64,000 bases of DNA from UBA2589 sp965223235 (GCA_965223235.1 CBDCVV010000021.1:496001-560000), one strand, 5' to 3'. Positions 8,309 to 16,476 are shown, numbered from the stretch's first letter. Notes: a model not told the origin generated them from the letters alone. Made by a program: numbers and translations.

Positions 8309-9657
8309 CGGGACTCTGGGGTTCCGAGAAGAAACTCGCCCACCGTAGGCTCTTCGTGCTGGGAGATTCCGGTCACTGACTCGAACGCTGAAGGGTCCCC
8401 TGCCCCCCAAGCACACGGTGCGAGGCCGAGCTCGGTAGCTGTCAGATACAACGTCTGGTAGAGCGCTCCCACCTCTTTCAAGACAAGGGAGTACGCGATC
8501 CTCGAATACTTCCACGCCACCCGCCTAAAGCGCGATGTCACGAGCAAGAGAACCGGTGGCGCCATGTCGGCTCGAGATGCGAGCCCGTGTGCTTGGAAGA
8601 GGATCTCCGCGGCATCCCACCCGAGTCGCACGGACTCTAGGGCATGTTGATCGGGATCGTACCGATACACGCCTGCGAGTAAACCCTCAACCGACAAAAC
8701 CACCGGGTATAGCTCCAGAGAGTGTAGTGCCCCCCCACTCGGATAGCTCCTGATCCGGGTCTCGTAACCGCGAGGCCCAGCAGAGAGAGATGTCCCGTGA
8801 ACGGATGCGGACACGTAAAGGACCTCGGCGAGCTGCTCGATTCGCAACGGACTTCGCCCATAGCCAAGGATCGAGCGGCGACGCCTTAAGACATCGCGTA
8901 GGGAGGCAGGTTGTACCGGCATTCGGCCGAGAGGAAGGAACGCTCCCTCCGTCTGCGGAGTCCTCGCGGCCGGTTCGGGCGAGGCCCAGTCAGCTCCGGG
9001 AAACGTGGCTCCAATCGGATCCTCACCCCTCCCGAGTCGTGAAGACGCGTGGAAGAGCAAATCAGCGAACTCCCAGCAATCCAGTCCGGAGCCGTTACCC
9101 TCTAGCATACCGGCCGCGTAGAGCAGCTCGAGTGTCAGAGCCTCACGACTCCCCACCGGGACGTCCCCTGAGAAGCCGTGTATGAGGGAGGCGATGAATC
9201 GCGTAACTCGCGGATCGAACAAGTGCATTCGATACGGCGAGTCAGGCGCCTCCAGCAACGCGTACCCGTCGAGTCGACGCATATACGCAAAACGGCTCAA
9301 GCGAGCCCCCTCCGGGGGAGGACGGGCGTCGAGACGTTGAGGGTCGTGTGTGAGCGGCTCGAGGCTCGCCAACGGACCCGATGCGTCCGCTAGCACTCCT
9401 TGAATCAGCCCAGCTCGCTTGAGTCGGTCGAGTAGCTCCCGCCATCGACCCGCGCCACGCGTCGGGTCCACACCCTCGAACGCTACACGCCATTGAGGTG
9501 CAGGCCGAACCTGCACCGTCATTCGGGTGATGATCTCCCCGAACGGACGCCACTCTTCCCCAAGTTCGACGGTCCGCTGGCCTATCCCCACCTGCCACCC
9601 TGAAAGGGTTGGGGAGACGGCGCACCCGGGTGTGAGCCCTAGACCAATCTCGTCCAT
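8305..9657 (-). CDS. SagB-type FMN dehydrogenase of a TOMM/azole RiPP cluster
   Basis: A 450-residue protein. Residues ~115-215 form a small helical domain seen at the N-terminus of many SagB proteins, and ~245-450 are the nitroreductase-like SagB dehydrogenase. Visible motifs: RRRRSILGYG (258-267, FMN phosphate contact), PSGGALHSLELYPVV (306-320), and YSRIAYSLVLKEVGALYQ (384-401), the helix typical of SagB and McbC proteins. The known role of the family is FMN-dependent oxidation of thiazolines or oxazolines to azoles. It lies 55 bp downstream of the precursor gene on the same strand, so it is the third gene of the operon. The first ~110 residues are unlike anything I recognise. I see no good ribosome site before the ATG. 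Confidence 0.88.
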   Translation of the reverse strand: MDEIGLGLTPGCAVSPTLSGWQVGIGQRTVELGEEWRPFGEIITRMTVQVRPAPQWRVAFEGVDPTRGAGRWRELLDRLKRAGLIQGVLADASGPLASLEPLTHDPQRLDARPPPEGARLSRFAYMRRLDGYALLEAPDSPYRMHLFDPRVTRFIASLIHGFSGDVPVGSREALTLELLYAAGMLEGNGSGLDCWEFADLLFHASSRLGRGEDPIGATFPGADWASPEPAARTPQTEGAFLPLGRMPVQPASLRDVLRRRRSILGYGRSPLRIEQLAEVLYVSASVHGTSLSAGPRGYETRIRSYPSGGALHSLELYPVVLSVEGLLAGVYRYDPDQHALESVRLGWDAAEILFQAHGLASRADMAPPVLLLVTSRFRRVAWKYSRIAYSLVLKEVGALYQTLYLTATELGLAPCAWGAGDPSAFESVTGISQHEEPTVGEFLLGTPESR

Positions 9658-9712
9658 CGGAACTCAACCCGGAGGAGGGGCGAAGCACACCCCCCCCCCG
9701 GTTGCCGCGCAA

Positions 9713-10645
9713 TCACATGCAGAAGTTGGCCCTCGGCGCGCAGAAGTTGGCGCGAGGGGCACAGAAGTTGGCCGAGGCACGCCCGTGACCACCACCGCCG
9801 TGGAAGCAGAAGTTCGCGGTGGGCTGACAGAAGTCTGCACCGCCCTGGAAGCAAAAGTTGGCGCTCGGCTGGCAGAACTGTCGATCACAGAAGTTCGCAT
9901 GCGGACCGCAGAAGTTTGCGTGCGGGCCACAGAAGTTTGCGCTGGGCTCACAGAAGTTCGCGCCACTTCGAAAGCAGAAATTCGCGCTCGGTTGGCAAAA
10001 CTGTCGATCACAGAAATTCGCCTGCGGGCCGCAGAAGTTGGCGCCCGTCTCACAGAAGTTGGCCCCACCCTGAAAGCAGAAATTCGCGCTGGGCTGGCAG
10101 AACTGTCGATCACAGAAATTCGCTCGTGGGCCACAGAAATTTGCCGTCGGCTCACAGAAGTTTGCACTTCCACGAAAGCAAAAGTTTGCGCTCGGTTGGC
10201 AAAACCGATCGCAGAAGTTCGCGCTTGGCTCGCAGAACCGGTCGCAGAAGTTGGCTTGAGGCATACAAAAATTCGCCTGTGCGCCCCCCTTGCACTGGCA
10301 CCCGCACTGACACGATCCGCTCGCTTCGGTCTCGGGTTCGTTCGCGGTTTCGGGTTGAGAGGGGTGGGGGTGGTCAGCATGGGTGTTCATGACTCGGTCC
10401 TCTTTCATCTGGGGAGACTGGGGAACGACAAAGTGAAGGTGGGTGTGCGAGTTCTCGTGAATGGAGACCTCGACGGAGGGAGGCAAGCGGAAGCCGTACT
10501 CTTCAAGAGTACGTCGCGGGGCACGGGCAAGGCGAGCCCGGAAGTCCGGGTCACGCCACGATCGAGCGAGCAAAGCGGATCTTGCCAGATCGAAGTCGTA
10601 CGCCCCGAAAGAGCTCCCCCACACTTCTTCGCCCGGATGCCTCAT
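9713..10645 (-). CDS. RiPP precursor: NHLP leader with giant ANFC-repeat core
   Basis: A 310-residue precursor peptide. Residues ~20-78 match the nitrile-hydratase-alpha-like leader peptide (NHLP) pattern: SWRDPDFRARLARAPRRTLEEYG, then LPPSVEVSIHENS, then HLHFVVP. A His/Pro/Glu linker (81-110), a four-Cys patch SCQCGCQCKGG (111-121) and a 187-residue repeat core (124-310) follow. The core has 21 ANFC, one ADFC and five extra RFC/QFC, giving 27 Phe-Cys pairs and 31 Cys in all. The start is fixed by TAATG overlap with the stop of the upstream synthetase gene. A second in-frame ATG at 10390 (residue 86) has AGAGGA 7 nt upstream and could give a leaderless form. No nitrile hydratase enzyme is encoded; only the leader is related. 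The expected modification is Cys to thiazole(ine). Confidence 0.9.
   Translation of the reverse strand: MRHPGEEVWGSSFGAYDFDLARSALLARSWRDPDFRARLARAPRRTLEEYGFRLPPSVEVSIHENSHTHLHFVVPQSPQMKEDRVMNTHADHPHPSQPETANEPETEASGSCQCGCQCKGGAQANFCMPQANFCDRFCEPSANFCDRFCQPSANFCFRGSANFCEPTANFCGPRANFCDRQFCQPSANFCFQGGANFCETGANFCGPQANFCDRQFCQPSANFCFRSGANFCEPSANFCGPHANFCGPHANFCDRQFCQPSANFCFQGGADFCQPTANFCFHGGGGHGRASANFCAPRANFCAPRANFCM
9716..10276 (-). repeat. Coding tandem repeats of the RiPP core (ANFC units)
   Basis: An in-frame array of 22 A[N/D]FC units, mostly 7, 8 or 12 residues long. They are organised in a higher-order repeat of about 34 residues (~102 bp): a CDR(Q)FCQPS unit, an ANFCF unit, an ANFCE unit and an ANFCGP unit. 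It recurs about four times, the last copy diverged. On the plus strand the repeat reads as many copies of CAGAAGTT-type words. DNA identity between copies is high, suggesting expansion by recombination or slippage. The array ends with three near-identical ANFCAPR/ANFCM units at the C-terminus. Confidence 0.92.
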
Positions 10646-13600
10646 TACAGCATAAACGGAACGGGGTTCAATTCCGACTCCTCGGTAGGAGACGACCGCC
10701 AATCCATCGCGACCGGGACGTCGTACAAGCGACCAGGAGCAAAACGTGGCCGGAAGTGACGAAGGCCAGGCGCGACCACCTTGACGACGGGAAGGCCGAT
10801 ATCGGGTCGCGTCTGGTCCGTGACCAATAGGTCGGACCCCACACTCCGAAGTCGGCGTGCGACCCATCGCACGTCTTCGATGAGCAGGTCGTGAGCCGGA
10901 GTCCGTCGGGTCGACAACGGAAGCGGGGTGCCCCGGGGGGCCAGATATCTGCACTCCTCGAGTGTCGCCGTCGCCATCCAATGACCGAGCGGGCCAGCTG
11001 ACCTAGAACCGAGTGGCCTCTGAAGATCCTGGGCCACCATCTGGTTGAGCTCGGTGAGCGCGCGTCCCACCGCGACCTGCGAGTCGAGGTGGGCACCGAA
11101 GCCGAACAGAATCTCTTCGGCCGGCTTGTTGAACCGGCGACTTATCGCCGCGTACACGGGAATCCCGAGATCCGTGGTGATATCAAGGACCCAGAACTCT
11201 CGACCAATCCTCTCATACTCGAAGTGAAGCCGCTCGAGGTACGGGTCGGCTATGTGGGACAGATCGACGGCGGGTCGCTCGAGTCGGTTGTACCACCAGA
11301 TCGCGACGGCGTCCCGCTCCACAAGCTCCATGGCACCTTGGAGTACAGCCTCTTCGACCGTAGAACCGGCCGAGGTGCCATTGGAGTCGCCCATGCAGAA
11401 CGCGCCCGCAGGTGGAACGGGCATGGCCCGATACAGAAACATGGTCGGGACAAGCAGGGGCTCGTCTCCATCGATGGGCCACGCCGGGGACCAATCGATC
11501 TGCGCGTGCGGGTCGAACGATGGGGGAATCCATTCGAGCATGGCATCGCCGCGTCGGCCTACCTGAGCATTGATCTCGTCACGGGACTCGATCTGTCGCT
11601 CGCTGAAGTGCACGAGCGTCCGCGGATTCACCGCGCGTGTACCGAGCGTCGCGAGGCTTCCGGGCATGCGAGCTTCGTCACCTTGGAACACGGCGCTACG
11701 ACGCTCGATCGCTTCGGCGAGTGCGCTCGCCCGCGCCTGCGCGTCGCTCTTCCCCTTCCCGCAGCTCCGTGAGCGAAGGCCTGCACCGAGGTCGGCGAGT
11801 GAGTAGGCTGGTTGGCCTGGATTTCCACCGGCGAGATAGACGTGGAAGTCGGGTGTCTCCTGCACTTCGACCTTCTCTAGCTCGCGTACAACGCCAAGAA
11901 TCGGATCCACCCAGCGGTGGAGATCGAGAGCGACCGATGCAGCGTCCCGCGTCCGATGCCCACCATCGTCCATCGACACCTTTCGCCCCTCGCGGAGGTT
12001 GGGTCGTCTCGAGCCCATTCGGCTCACGAGCGTCGGATCTCCGCAGTCGGGACACTGGGGGCGCGGGGCAAAGTCGTGTTCGGTGCGGACGCCGCCGTCG
12101 AGCGTGGTCAATGAGCCACGAGCTGCGCTCCACGCGCTCTCGACTACAAGGCCCTCGGCGGTCGCCTCGATCGCGGCCAATGCGTCCCGGAAACCGACCT
12201 CGTCTGTCGGTTGCGGGGGCCGCGGCAACTCCTGCATCCCCTCCTGACGCCCGACCCACGCCTCGATCTCGCGATTGCAGCGGAGCCGTGCCGCCATGCA
12301 CGCCCAGCATCCCGCCTCACCCGGCTGGAATAGCGGTCCGATCCAAACCACTCTGCCGACCGGCTTCGCGAGGAGCCATGGGTTCATCCGGCCCCGAATC
12401 GCTTGTGCGTTCATGCTGGCGAGCACGGGGCGGAGGTAGTCATCCACGAGAACGACCTGAACCTCTCGCCCCCCCACACGAACGACGTGAGGGCTCACCC
12501 CTGATGCGTTCAGGTTACTCCACGCCGTGGAAGGGTCGATCGCCAGGGGGGCACGATTCGTCGTCTCGGGTTGCGCCACAGCTGTCGCGTCGGTCGACGC
12601 TCCAGCGGTCTCTACGATCCCATCCGCCGCAAGCTCATCGATCGCGTAGAGAACCGCCGCAGCATCCCATCGAGCGTCCAAGTACTGCGCGACCTCTGCA
12701 GCGGAGCCGCGACCGTCGAGTAGAGGGAAGAGCTCAGGGTAAAGAGCTCCGTAAAGCACGCGATTCTCGCGTTCGGAGAGGAGCACCACCCCTTCACCTG
12801 GGTACCGCCAGACGCCCAACGATCGATCCACGCGGATCCGAGCATCCAAGGAACCCTCCACCAACTTCAGTCGGCGCCGCACCATCCCGAGGAACGCACT
12901 CCCATCCGGAACGCCGAGGCCCGTGCACGGGTCCCAGCCTTCGGACGCCTCGTACCCGCCGATCCCCGTTACGTCATTCGACCCGGACGTGACATCCGAG
13001 ACGCCAGGCGCTGGGTCAGAGTATAGGAGCCGGTGGATCGGTCCGAGGCGCCGACCGACAATTCCAGAAACCCGCGCAATCAGGGCGGCCCAGATCGGCG
13101 TTGCCGCGCTCGTCCCGCCTCCGGGGAGCTCGACTCCACCCACGACGGTCTTGAGTTGAAAGCCGGCGAGCGCGGCCACATCAGGCACCCACCGACCCGT
13201 GCCGGATGCGCCTCCCGGAGCTCGCCACGTGCCCGGCAGGGGGCGAGCGGTCACACCGGCTTGGAAGTGAGGTCTCACGAAGAAGCCGCTCATTCCGCCG
13301 CTGGTCGCCATCTTGAGAGCCTCGTCCTTCCACGCTACTTCGCTCGAGCGCTGGGGGTCTGTCAGGTCTGTAAGCATGCTGCCCCCGACCGCCATTGCGT
13401 GCGGACTCGAAGCCGGGAAGTGGGTGGCTGCCTCTGGAGCCTTCTCGCCGCCACTGGATCCGTCGTCGCCCGAAGAACAACACACGGTTACGCCACACAC
13501 AGACAGTGCGTGGATCGCGTGATCGAGCACGCCCAATCCTTCGCTCCCGAACTCTCGCTCGGCCTCGGACCAGCTAATGGAGAGCACCGATGGGGGTTCG

Positions 13601-14556
13601 CGTCCCCCTTCTCCCCCAAGAGGGTGTCCAAGCACGGCCCAGAGCCCCCGCCACCACCCGTCTGCACCGGGGGGCGCGAAGAACACGTCGATAGGGACCG
13701 TCGGGGCGAGGCCTCCGAGCAACTCGATGTCCATAGTGACTTCCACCGTGTTCACGAAGTTGGTGAAGTCACTCGCCGATGCACCTGAGGGGCGCCGGCC
13801 CTCCTTCCACGCTGTGGCGAAGGCCGCCAGCTCATCGTACGGCATCGGTCGGTTGCTCTTCACCCCCACGGCGCCCGGAACCCGATGGACACGGACCCGC
13901 TCCGCAAGCCCAGGCTGAAACGCCTCCAAGTCGGAAGGGTGGAAGCCCCCCCCGAACTCCAAGACAGCAATTCCGCCGGGCAAAACCTCGCCCATTGCCG
14001 GGAAACGGTATCGGCTCGCAATGTCGTCAGCATCGACCAGCGAGTCAGCGGGGTGAGAGACTCTTCGTCGTCTGTGCGGGACTCCGTTCAGTCCGAGCAC
14101 CGACGAGACTCCGGACACCAGCTCCTGTGGTATTCGCGCGGTCTCGTCGTGCCCGTGGTAGCCCACACCATCGTGCGCGTAGCGTCGCAGTTGAACCTGG
14201 AAGGCCTCGTTCACAGCACCCACCGGCCCCCGCACGACGAAATCACCTCGAACCGACGACTGCTCCAGGATCTCGAAGCCGTGCCGAGCGGCAAAGGTGT
14301 GAGCCGCAGCCACGTGTGCCTCGTTCGGTGTGCGCCACGCGGCGACATGGCGCGCGGAAAGCGGCCGCCGCAGCACCCCTCGTCGGTGCAGCGAGTCGAG
14401 CTCCGCATGGAGTGCGGCGCCCGGCGGAGGAGCGCTCGACGGGAACACAAGGACGAGCTCGTGGAGCTGCTCGTCGTTCATCAATCCGCCGCGTGCATGC
14501 CCCTCTGGATGACGAGGGTGGTGCAACACGGGACGGGGCAGAACCGGTCGGTGCAT
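10645..14556 (-). CDS. S53 protease - TOMM cyclodehydratase - YcaO fusion
   Basis: A 1303-residue trifunctional protein. Residues ~30-160 resemble a pro-kumamolisin activation domain and ~170-560 an S53 (sedolisin) protease. Its expected catalytic residues are present: E272 and D276 in VEVTMD, oxyanion D364 in SSGDDG, S483 in GGTSAATP, and a calcium-site-like GWDPCTGLGVPDG. Residues ~570-650 look like a PqqD-like recognition element (RRE), and ~690-850 an E1-like cyclodehydratase partner with a Cys tetrad (C750, C753, C835, C838). Residues ~865-1303 are YcaO, with the ATP motif S944-x3-E948-x2-E951-R952 and a later EEAVLQGAMELVERD. The C-terminus NPVPFML is close to the proline-rich tail of azoline-forming YcaO enzymes. 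There is no signal peptide. A start at M26 (14481, weak GGCGGA upstream) is possible. First gene of the operon. Confidence 0.9.
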   Translation of the reverse strand: MHRPVLPRPVLHHPRHPEGHARGGLMNDEQLHELVLVFPSSAPPPGAALHAELDSLHRRGVLRRPLSARHVAAWRTPNEAHVAAAHTFAARHGFEILEQSSVRGDFVVRGPVGAVNEAFQVQLRRYAHDGVGYHGHDETARIPQELVSGVSSVLGLNGVPHRRRRVSHPADSLVDADDIASRYRFPAMGEVLPGGIAVLEFGGGFHPSDLEAFQPGLAERVRVHRVPGAVGVKSNRPMPYDELAAFATAWKEGRRPSGASASDFTNFVNTVEVTMDIELLGGLAPTVPIDVFFAPPGADGWWRGLWAVLGHPLGGEGGREPPSVLSISWSEAEREFGSEGLGVLDHAIHALSVCGVTVCCSSGDDGSSGGEKAPEAATHFPASSPHAMAVGGSMLTDLTDPQRSSEVAWKDEALKMATSGGMSGFFVRPHFQAGVTARPLPGTWRAPGGASGTGRWVPDVAALAGFQLKTVVGGVELPGGGTSAATPIWAALIARVSGIVGRRLGPIHRLLYSDPAPGVSDVTSGSNDVTGIGGYEASEGWDPCTGLGVPDGSAFLGMVRRRLKLVEGSLDARIRVDRSLGVWRYPGEGVVLLSERENRVLYGALYPELFPLLDGRGSAAEVAQYLDARWDAAAVLYAIDELAADGIVETAGASTDATAVAQPETTNRAPLAIDPSTAWSNLNASGVSPHVVRVGGREVQVVLVDDYLRPVLASMNAQAIRGRMNPWLLAKPVGRVVWIGPLFQPGEAGCWACMAARLRCNREIEAWVGRQEGMQELPRPPQPTDEVGFRDALAAIEATAEGLVVESAWSAARGSLTTLDGGVRTEHDFAPRPQCPDCGDPTLVSRMGSRRPNLREGRKVSMDDGGHRTRDAASVALDLHRWVDPILGVVRELEKVEVQETPDFHVYLAGGNPGQPAYSLADLGAGLRSRSCGKGKSDAQARASALAEAIERRSAVFQGDEARMPGSLATLGTRAVNPRTLVHFSERQIESRDEINAQVGRRGDAMLEWIPPSFDPHAQIDWSPAWPIDGDEPLLVPTMFLYRAMPVPPAGAFCMGDSNGTSAGSTVEEAVLQGAMELVERDAVAIWWYNRLERPAVDLSHIADPYLERLHFEYERIGREFWVLDITTDLGIPVYAAISRRFNKPAEEILFGFGAHLDSQVAVGRALTELNQMVAQDLQRPLGSRSAGPLGHWMATATLEECRYLAPRGTPLPLSTRRTPAHDLLIEDVRWVARRLRSVGSDLLVTDQTRPDIGLPVVKVVAPGLRHFRPRFAPGRLYDVPVAMDWRSSPTEESELNPVPFML

Positions 14557-14665
14557 GCGGGGGGCGGGCCGGCGACATAATCTGGAGAGCTTTTCTTTTC
14601 GCCGGTCGAACGTAATCCCGTTATTTCAAGCGCGAAAGAACAGGAGTGTGTTTTAAGACAAGTCG

Positions 14666-14689
14666 GAAGATGAAGACTTCCTCATCTTC
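14666..14689. promoter_or_regulatory. Inverted repeat in copper/RiPP divergent promoter region
   Basis: GAAGATGA, an 8-bp spacer and TCATCTTC form a perfect 8-8-8 dyad. It ends 5 bp before the ATG of the multicopper oxidase gene, in the 138-bp region shared with the divergent RiPP operon. It is a candidate operator, possibly for the copper-type response regulator encoded at 18589-19269, or an mRNA hairpin near the oxidase start. The binding protein is not shown by sequence. Confidence 0.4.
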
Positions 14690-14694
14690 GCTTC

Positions 14695-16476
14695 ATGGGA
14701 GGTTCATCGAGCCCGGATGACCTTCAGGACATGTCAGACTCCTCGCTGCAGCGTTTCCACCCACTCCCCCCCGAGTCGGGCGGACGGCGAATCACGCGCC
14801 GTGACTTCGTCCGGGTCGCGACCGGTGTCAGCGTGGGAGCGGGACTCGCCTCGAAACCCGCAGAATTGCTCGCCTCATTCGAGGAGGATGGCGCAACTCT
14901 TCCAGATGTAGCCGAGGTCCACCTCGCGATTGGGCGGAGTGGCTTCACGGTGGACGACCGCTCGAGCGACGCCCCGATGATCGGAGGCTCGATTCCGGGG
15001 CCGCTTCTGCGCCTCCGGGAGGGGCAAGATGCGATCATCCACGTCACGAACAACCTCGAAGAAACCACCTCGATTCACTGGCACGGCCTACTGCTCCCCT
15101 TCGACCAAGACGGAGTGCCGGGCTTCTCGTTCGACGGCATCGCACCCGGGGAAACGTTTACGTACCGGTTCCCTGTCCGTCAGGCCGGATCGTACTGGTA
15201 TCACAGTCATTCCGGCACGCAGGAGCAGGAGGGGATGTACGCGCCCCTCGTGATCGACCCGGCTGAACCCGACCCTGTCGCGTACGACCGCGACTACTCG
15301 ATCGTCCTGTCCGACTGGACCGACGAAGATGCGATGACCGTGCTCCGCAATCTCAAGGGGAACGGCGCCTACTACAACTACTCGAAACGGACCCTGCCAG
15401 GCTTTATCGGAGGGCTCTTCGACGACGCCGGCGCGACGTTGCGGGACCGGTCGATGTGGGGCCAAATGCGGATGGATCCCACGGACATCGCCGACGTCAC
15501 GGGAGCGACGTATAGCTACCTCCTGAACGGCACCTCCACAGCCGCAAACTGGACCGGCACCTTCGAGCCCGGGGAGCGGGTCCGTCTTCGGTTCGTGAAC
15601 GCCGCGGCCATGTCGTTCTTCGACGTGAAGATCCCCGGTCTGACGATGACCGTGGTCCAAGCCGATGGTCAGGATGTCGAGCCGGTGCAGGTCGACGAGT
15701 TCAGGATGGGGGTCGCGGAGACATACGACGTGATCGTCGAGCCCGAAGCGGGTTCCGTGTACACGATCTTCGCACAGTCTATGGATCGCTCCGGCTTCGC
15801 CCGGGGAACACTCGCCGAGAGCGTGGGGGCCGAAGGCGTGATCCCAGAGATGGATCCGAGACCCGTGCGGACGATGGCGGACATGCCAGGTATGGAGGAT
15901 CACTCTGGACACGATATGGGCGATCCGACCGGTGGTGAGATGGCCGGCGAGATGGAAATGCCCCCGGCGATGGACCATGCCGCTATGGACCACGCCGCCA
16001 TGGGTCACGGAGCAAGAGGTTCCGAAGCGATGAGACCCCGAGTGCTCTCCTACGAGGATCTGCGCGCGCTGCACCCGAACGCGGACACCCGTGAGCCCAC
16101 GCGGGATGTCGAGTTCCGTTTGACGGGCGACATGGAGCGCTACTTCTGGACGCTCAATGACAAGAAGCTGTCGGAATCCGATCCGGTCCGACTCACGGTC
16201 GGGGAGCGCGTCCGTATCCGCATGACAAACGAGACGATGATGGAGCACCCGATGCACCTCCACGGCGTGTTCATGGAGCTTCAAAATGGTGCACCCGCGG
16301 CGCTCGCACCCCGCAAGCACACGATCATCGTCCCTCCCAATCAGAGTGTCGAAGCCCACGTCACATATGAGGAGCCGGGGCCGTGGGCGTTCCACTGCCA
16401 CCTTCTCTTCCACATGATGACGGGGATGTTCGCGCGCTTCGAGGTAGCTCCCTCTCCGACCGCGGACACACGGTGA
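14695..16476 (+). CDS. copA: CopA-like multicopper oxidase
   Basis: A 593-residue periplasmic multicopper oxidase. The N-terminus carries a Tat signal (RRITRRDFVRVATGVSVGAGLA). Copper ligands: HWH at 128-130, HSH at 170-172, HPMHLH at 518-523 and HCHLLFHM at 567-574. A Met/His-rich stretch around residues 398-440 (MPGMEDHSGHDM…AAMDHAAMGHG) is typical of CopA/PcoA and binds Cu. The family oxidises Cu(I) or otherwise detoxifies periplasmic copper. The copB-like gene follows with GTGA overlap, and a sensor/regulator pair lies beyond, so this is a copper-resistance operon. The start is uncertain: the ATG at 14695 and an in-frame ATG at 14731 both lack a good ribosome site. It is divergent from the RiPP operon. 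Confidence 0.92.
   Translation: MGGSSSPDDLQDMSDSSLQRFHPLPPESGGRRITRRDFVRVATGVSVGAGLASKPAELLASFEEDGATLPDVAEVHLAIGRSGFTVDDRSSDAPMIGGSIPGPLLRLREGQDAIIHVTNNLEETTSIHWHGLLLPFDQDGVPGFSFDGIAPGETFTYRFPVRQAGSYWYHSHSGTQEQEGMYAPLVIDPAEPDPVAYDRDYSIVLSDWTDEDAMTVLRNLKGNGAYYNYSKRTLPGFIGGLFDDAGATLRDRSMWGQMRMDPTDIADVTGATYSYLLNGTSTAANWTGTFEPGERVRLRFVNAAAMSFFDVKIPGLTMTVVQADGQDVEPVQVDEFRMGVAETYDVIVEPEAGSVYTIFAQSMDRSGFARGTLAESVGAEGVIPEMDPRPVRTMADMPGMEDHSGHDMGDPTGGEMAGEMEMPPAMDHAAMDHAAMGHGARGSEAMRPRVLSYEDLRALHPNADTREPTRDVEFRLTGDMERYFWTLNDKKLSESDPVRLTVGERVRIRMTNETMMEHPMHLHGVFMELQNGAPAALAPRKHTIIVPPNQSVEAHVTYEEPGPWAFHCHLLFHMMTGMFARFEVAPSPTADTR

Noticed and set aside
9716..10276. CRISPR array
   Set aside because: Repeats vary from 21 to 45 bp with no unique spacers and stay in frame throughout; they are coding repeats.
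9716..10276. Pentapeptide-repeat (A[N/D]LXX) protein
   Set aside because: The motif A-N-F is reminiscent, but spacing is 7, 8 or 12 residues rather than 5 and Cys is invariant at position 4; the flanking YcaO/SagB genes fit a RiPP core better.
9713..10645. Nitrile hydratase alpha subunit
   Set aside because: Only the leader resembles its N-terminal segment; no metal-binding C-x2-C-S-C core is present, and the core is repeats.
9527..10759. 410-residue plus-strand open frame over the RiPP precursor
   Set aside because: It is the antisense mirror of the ANFC repeats and of flanking genes; its text is the reverse reading of a strongly repetitive gene. The minus-strand precursor has the NHLP leader, operon coupling and conserved motifs.
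11637..12992. 451-residue plus-strand frame inside the fusion gene
   Set aside because: Basic, Arg/Ser-rich shadow of the cyclodehydratase and YcaO coding region; no ribosome site or homology to a known family.
16383..16472. CopB start at 16383
   Set aside because: Would overlap copA by 90 bp and lacks a signal peptide; the GTG at 16473 gives a signal peptide with standard GTGA overlap.
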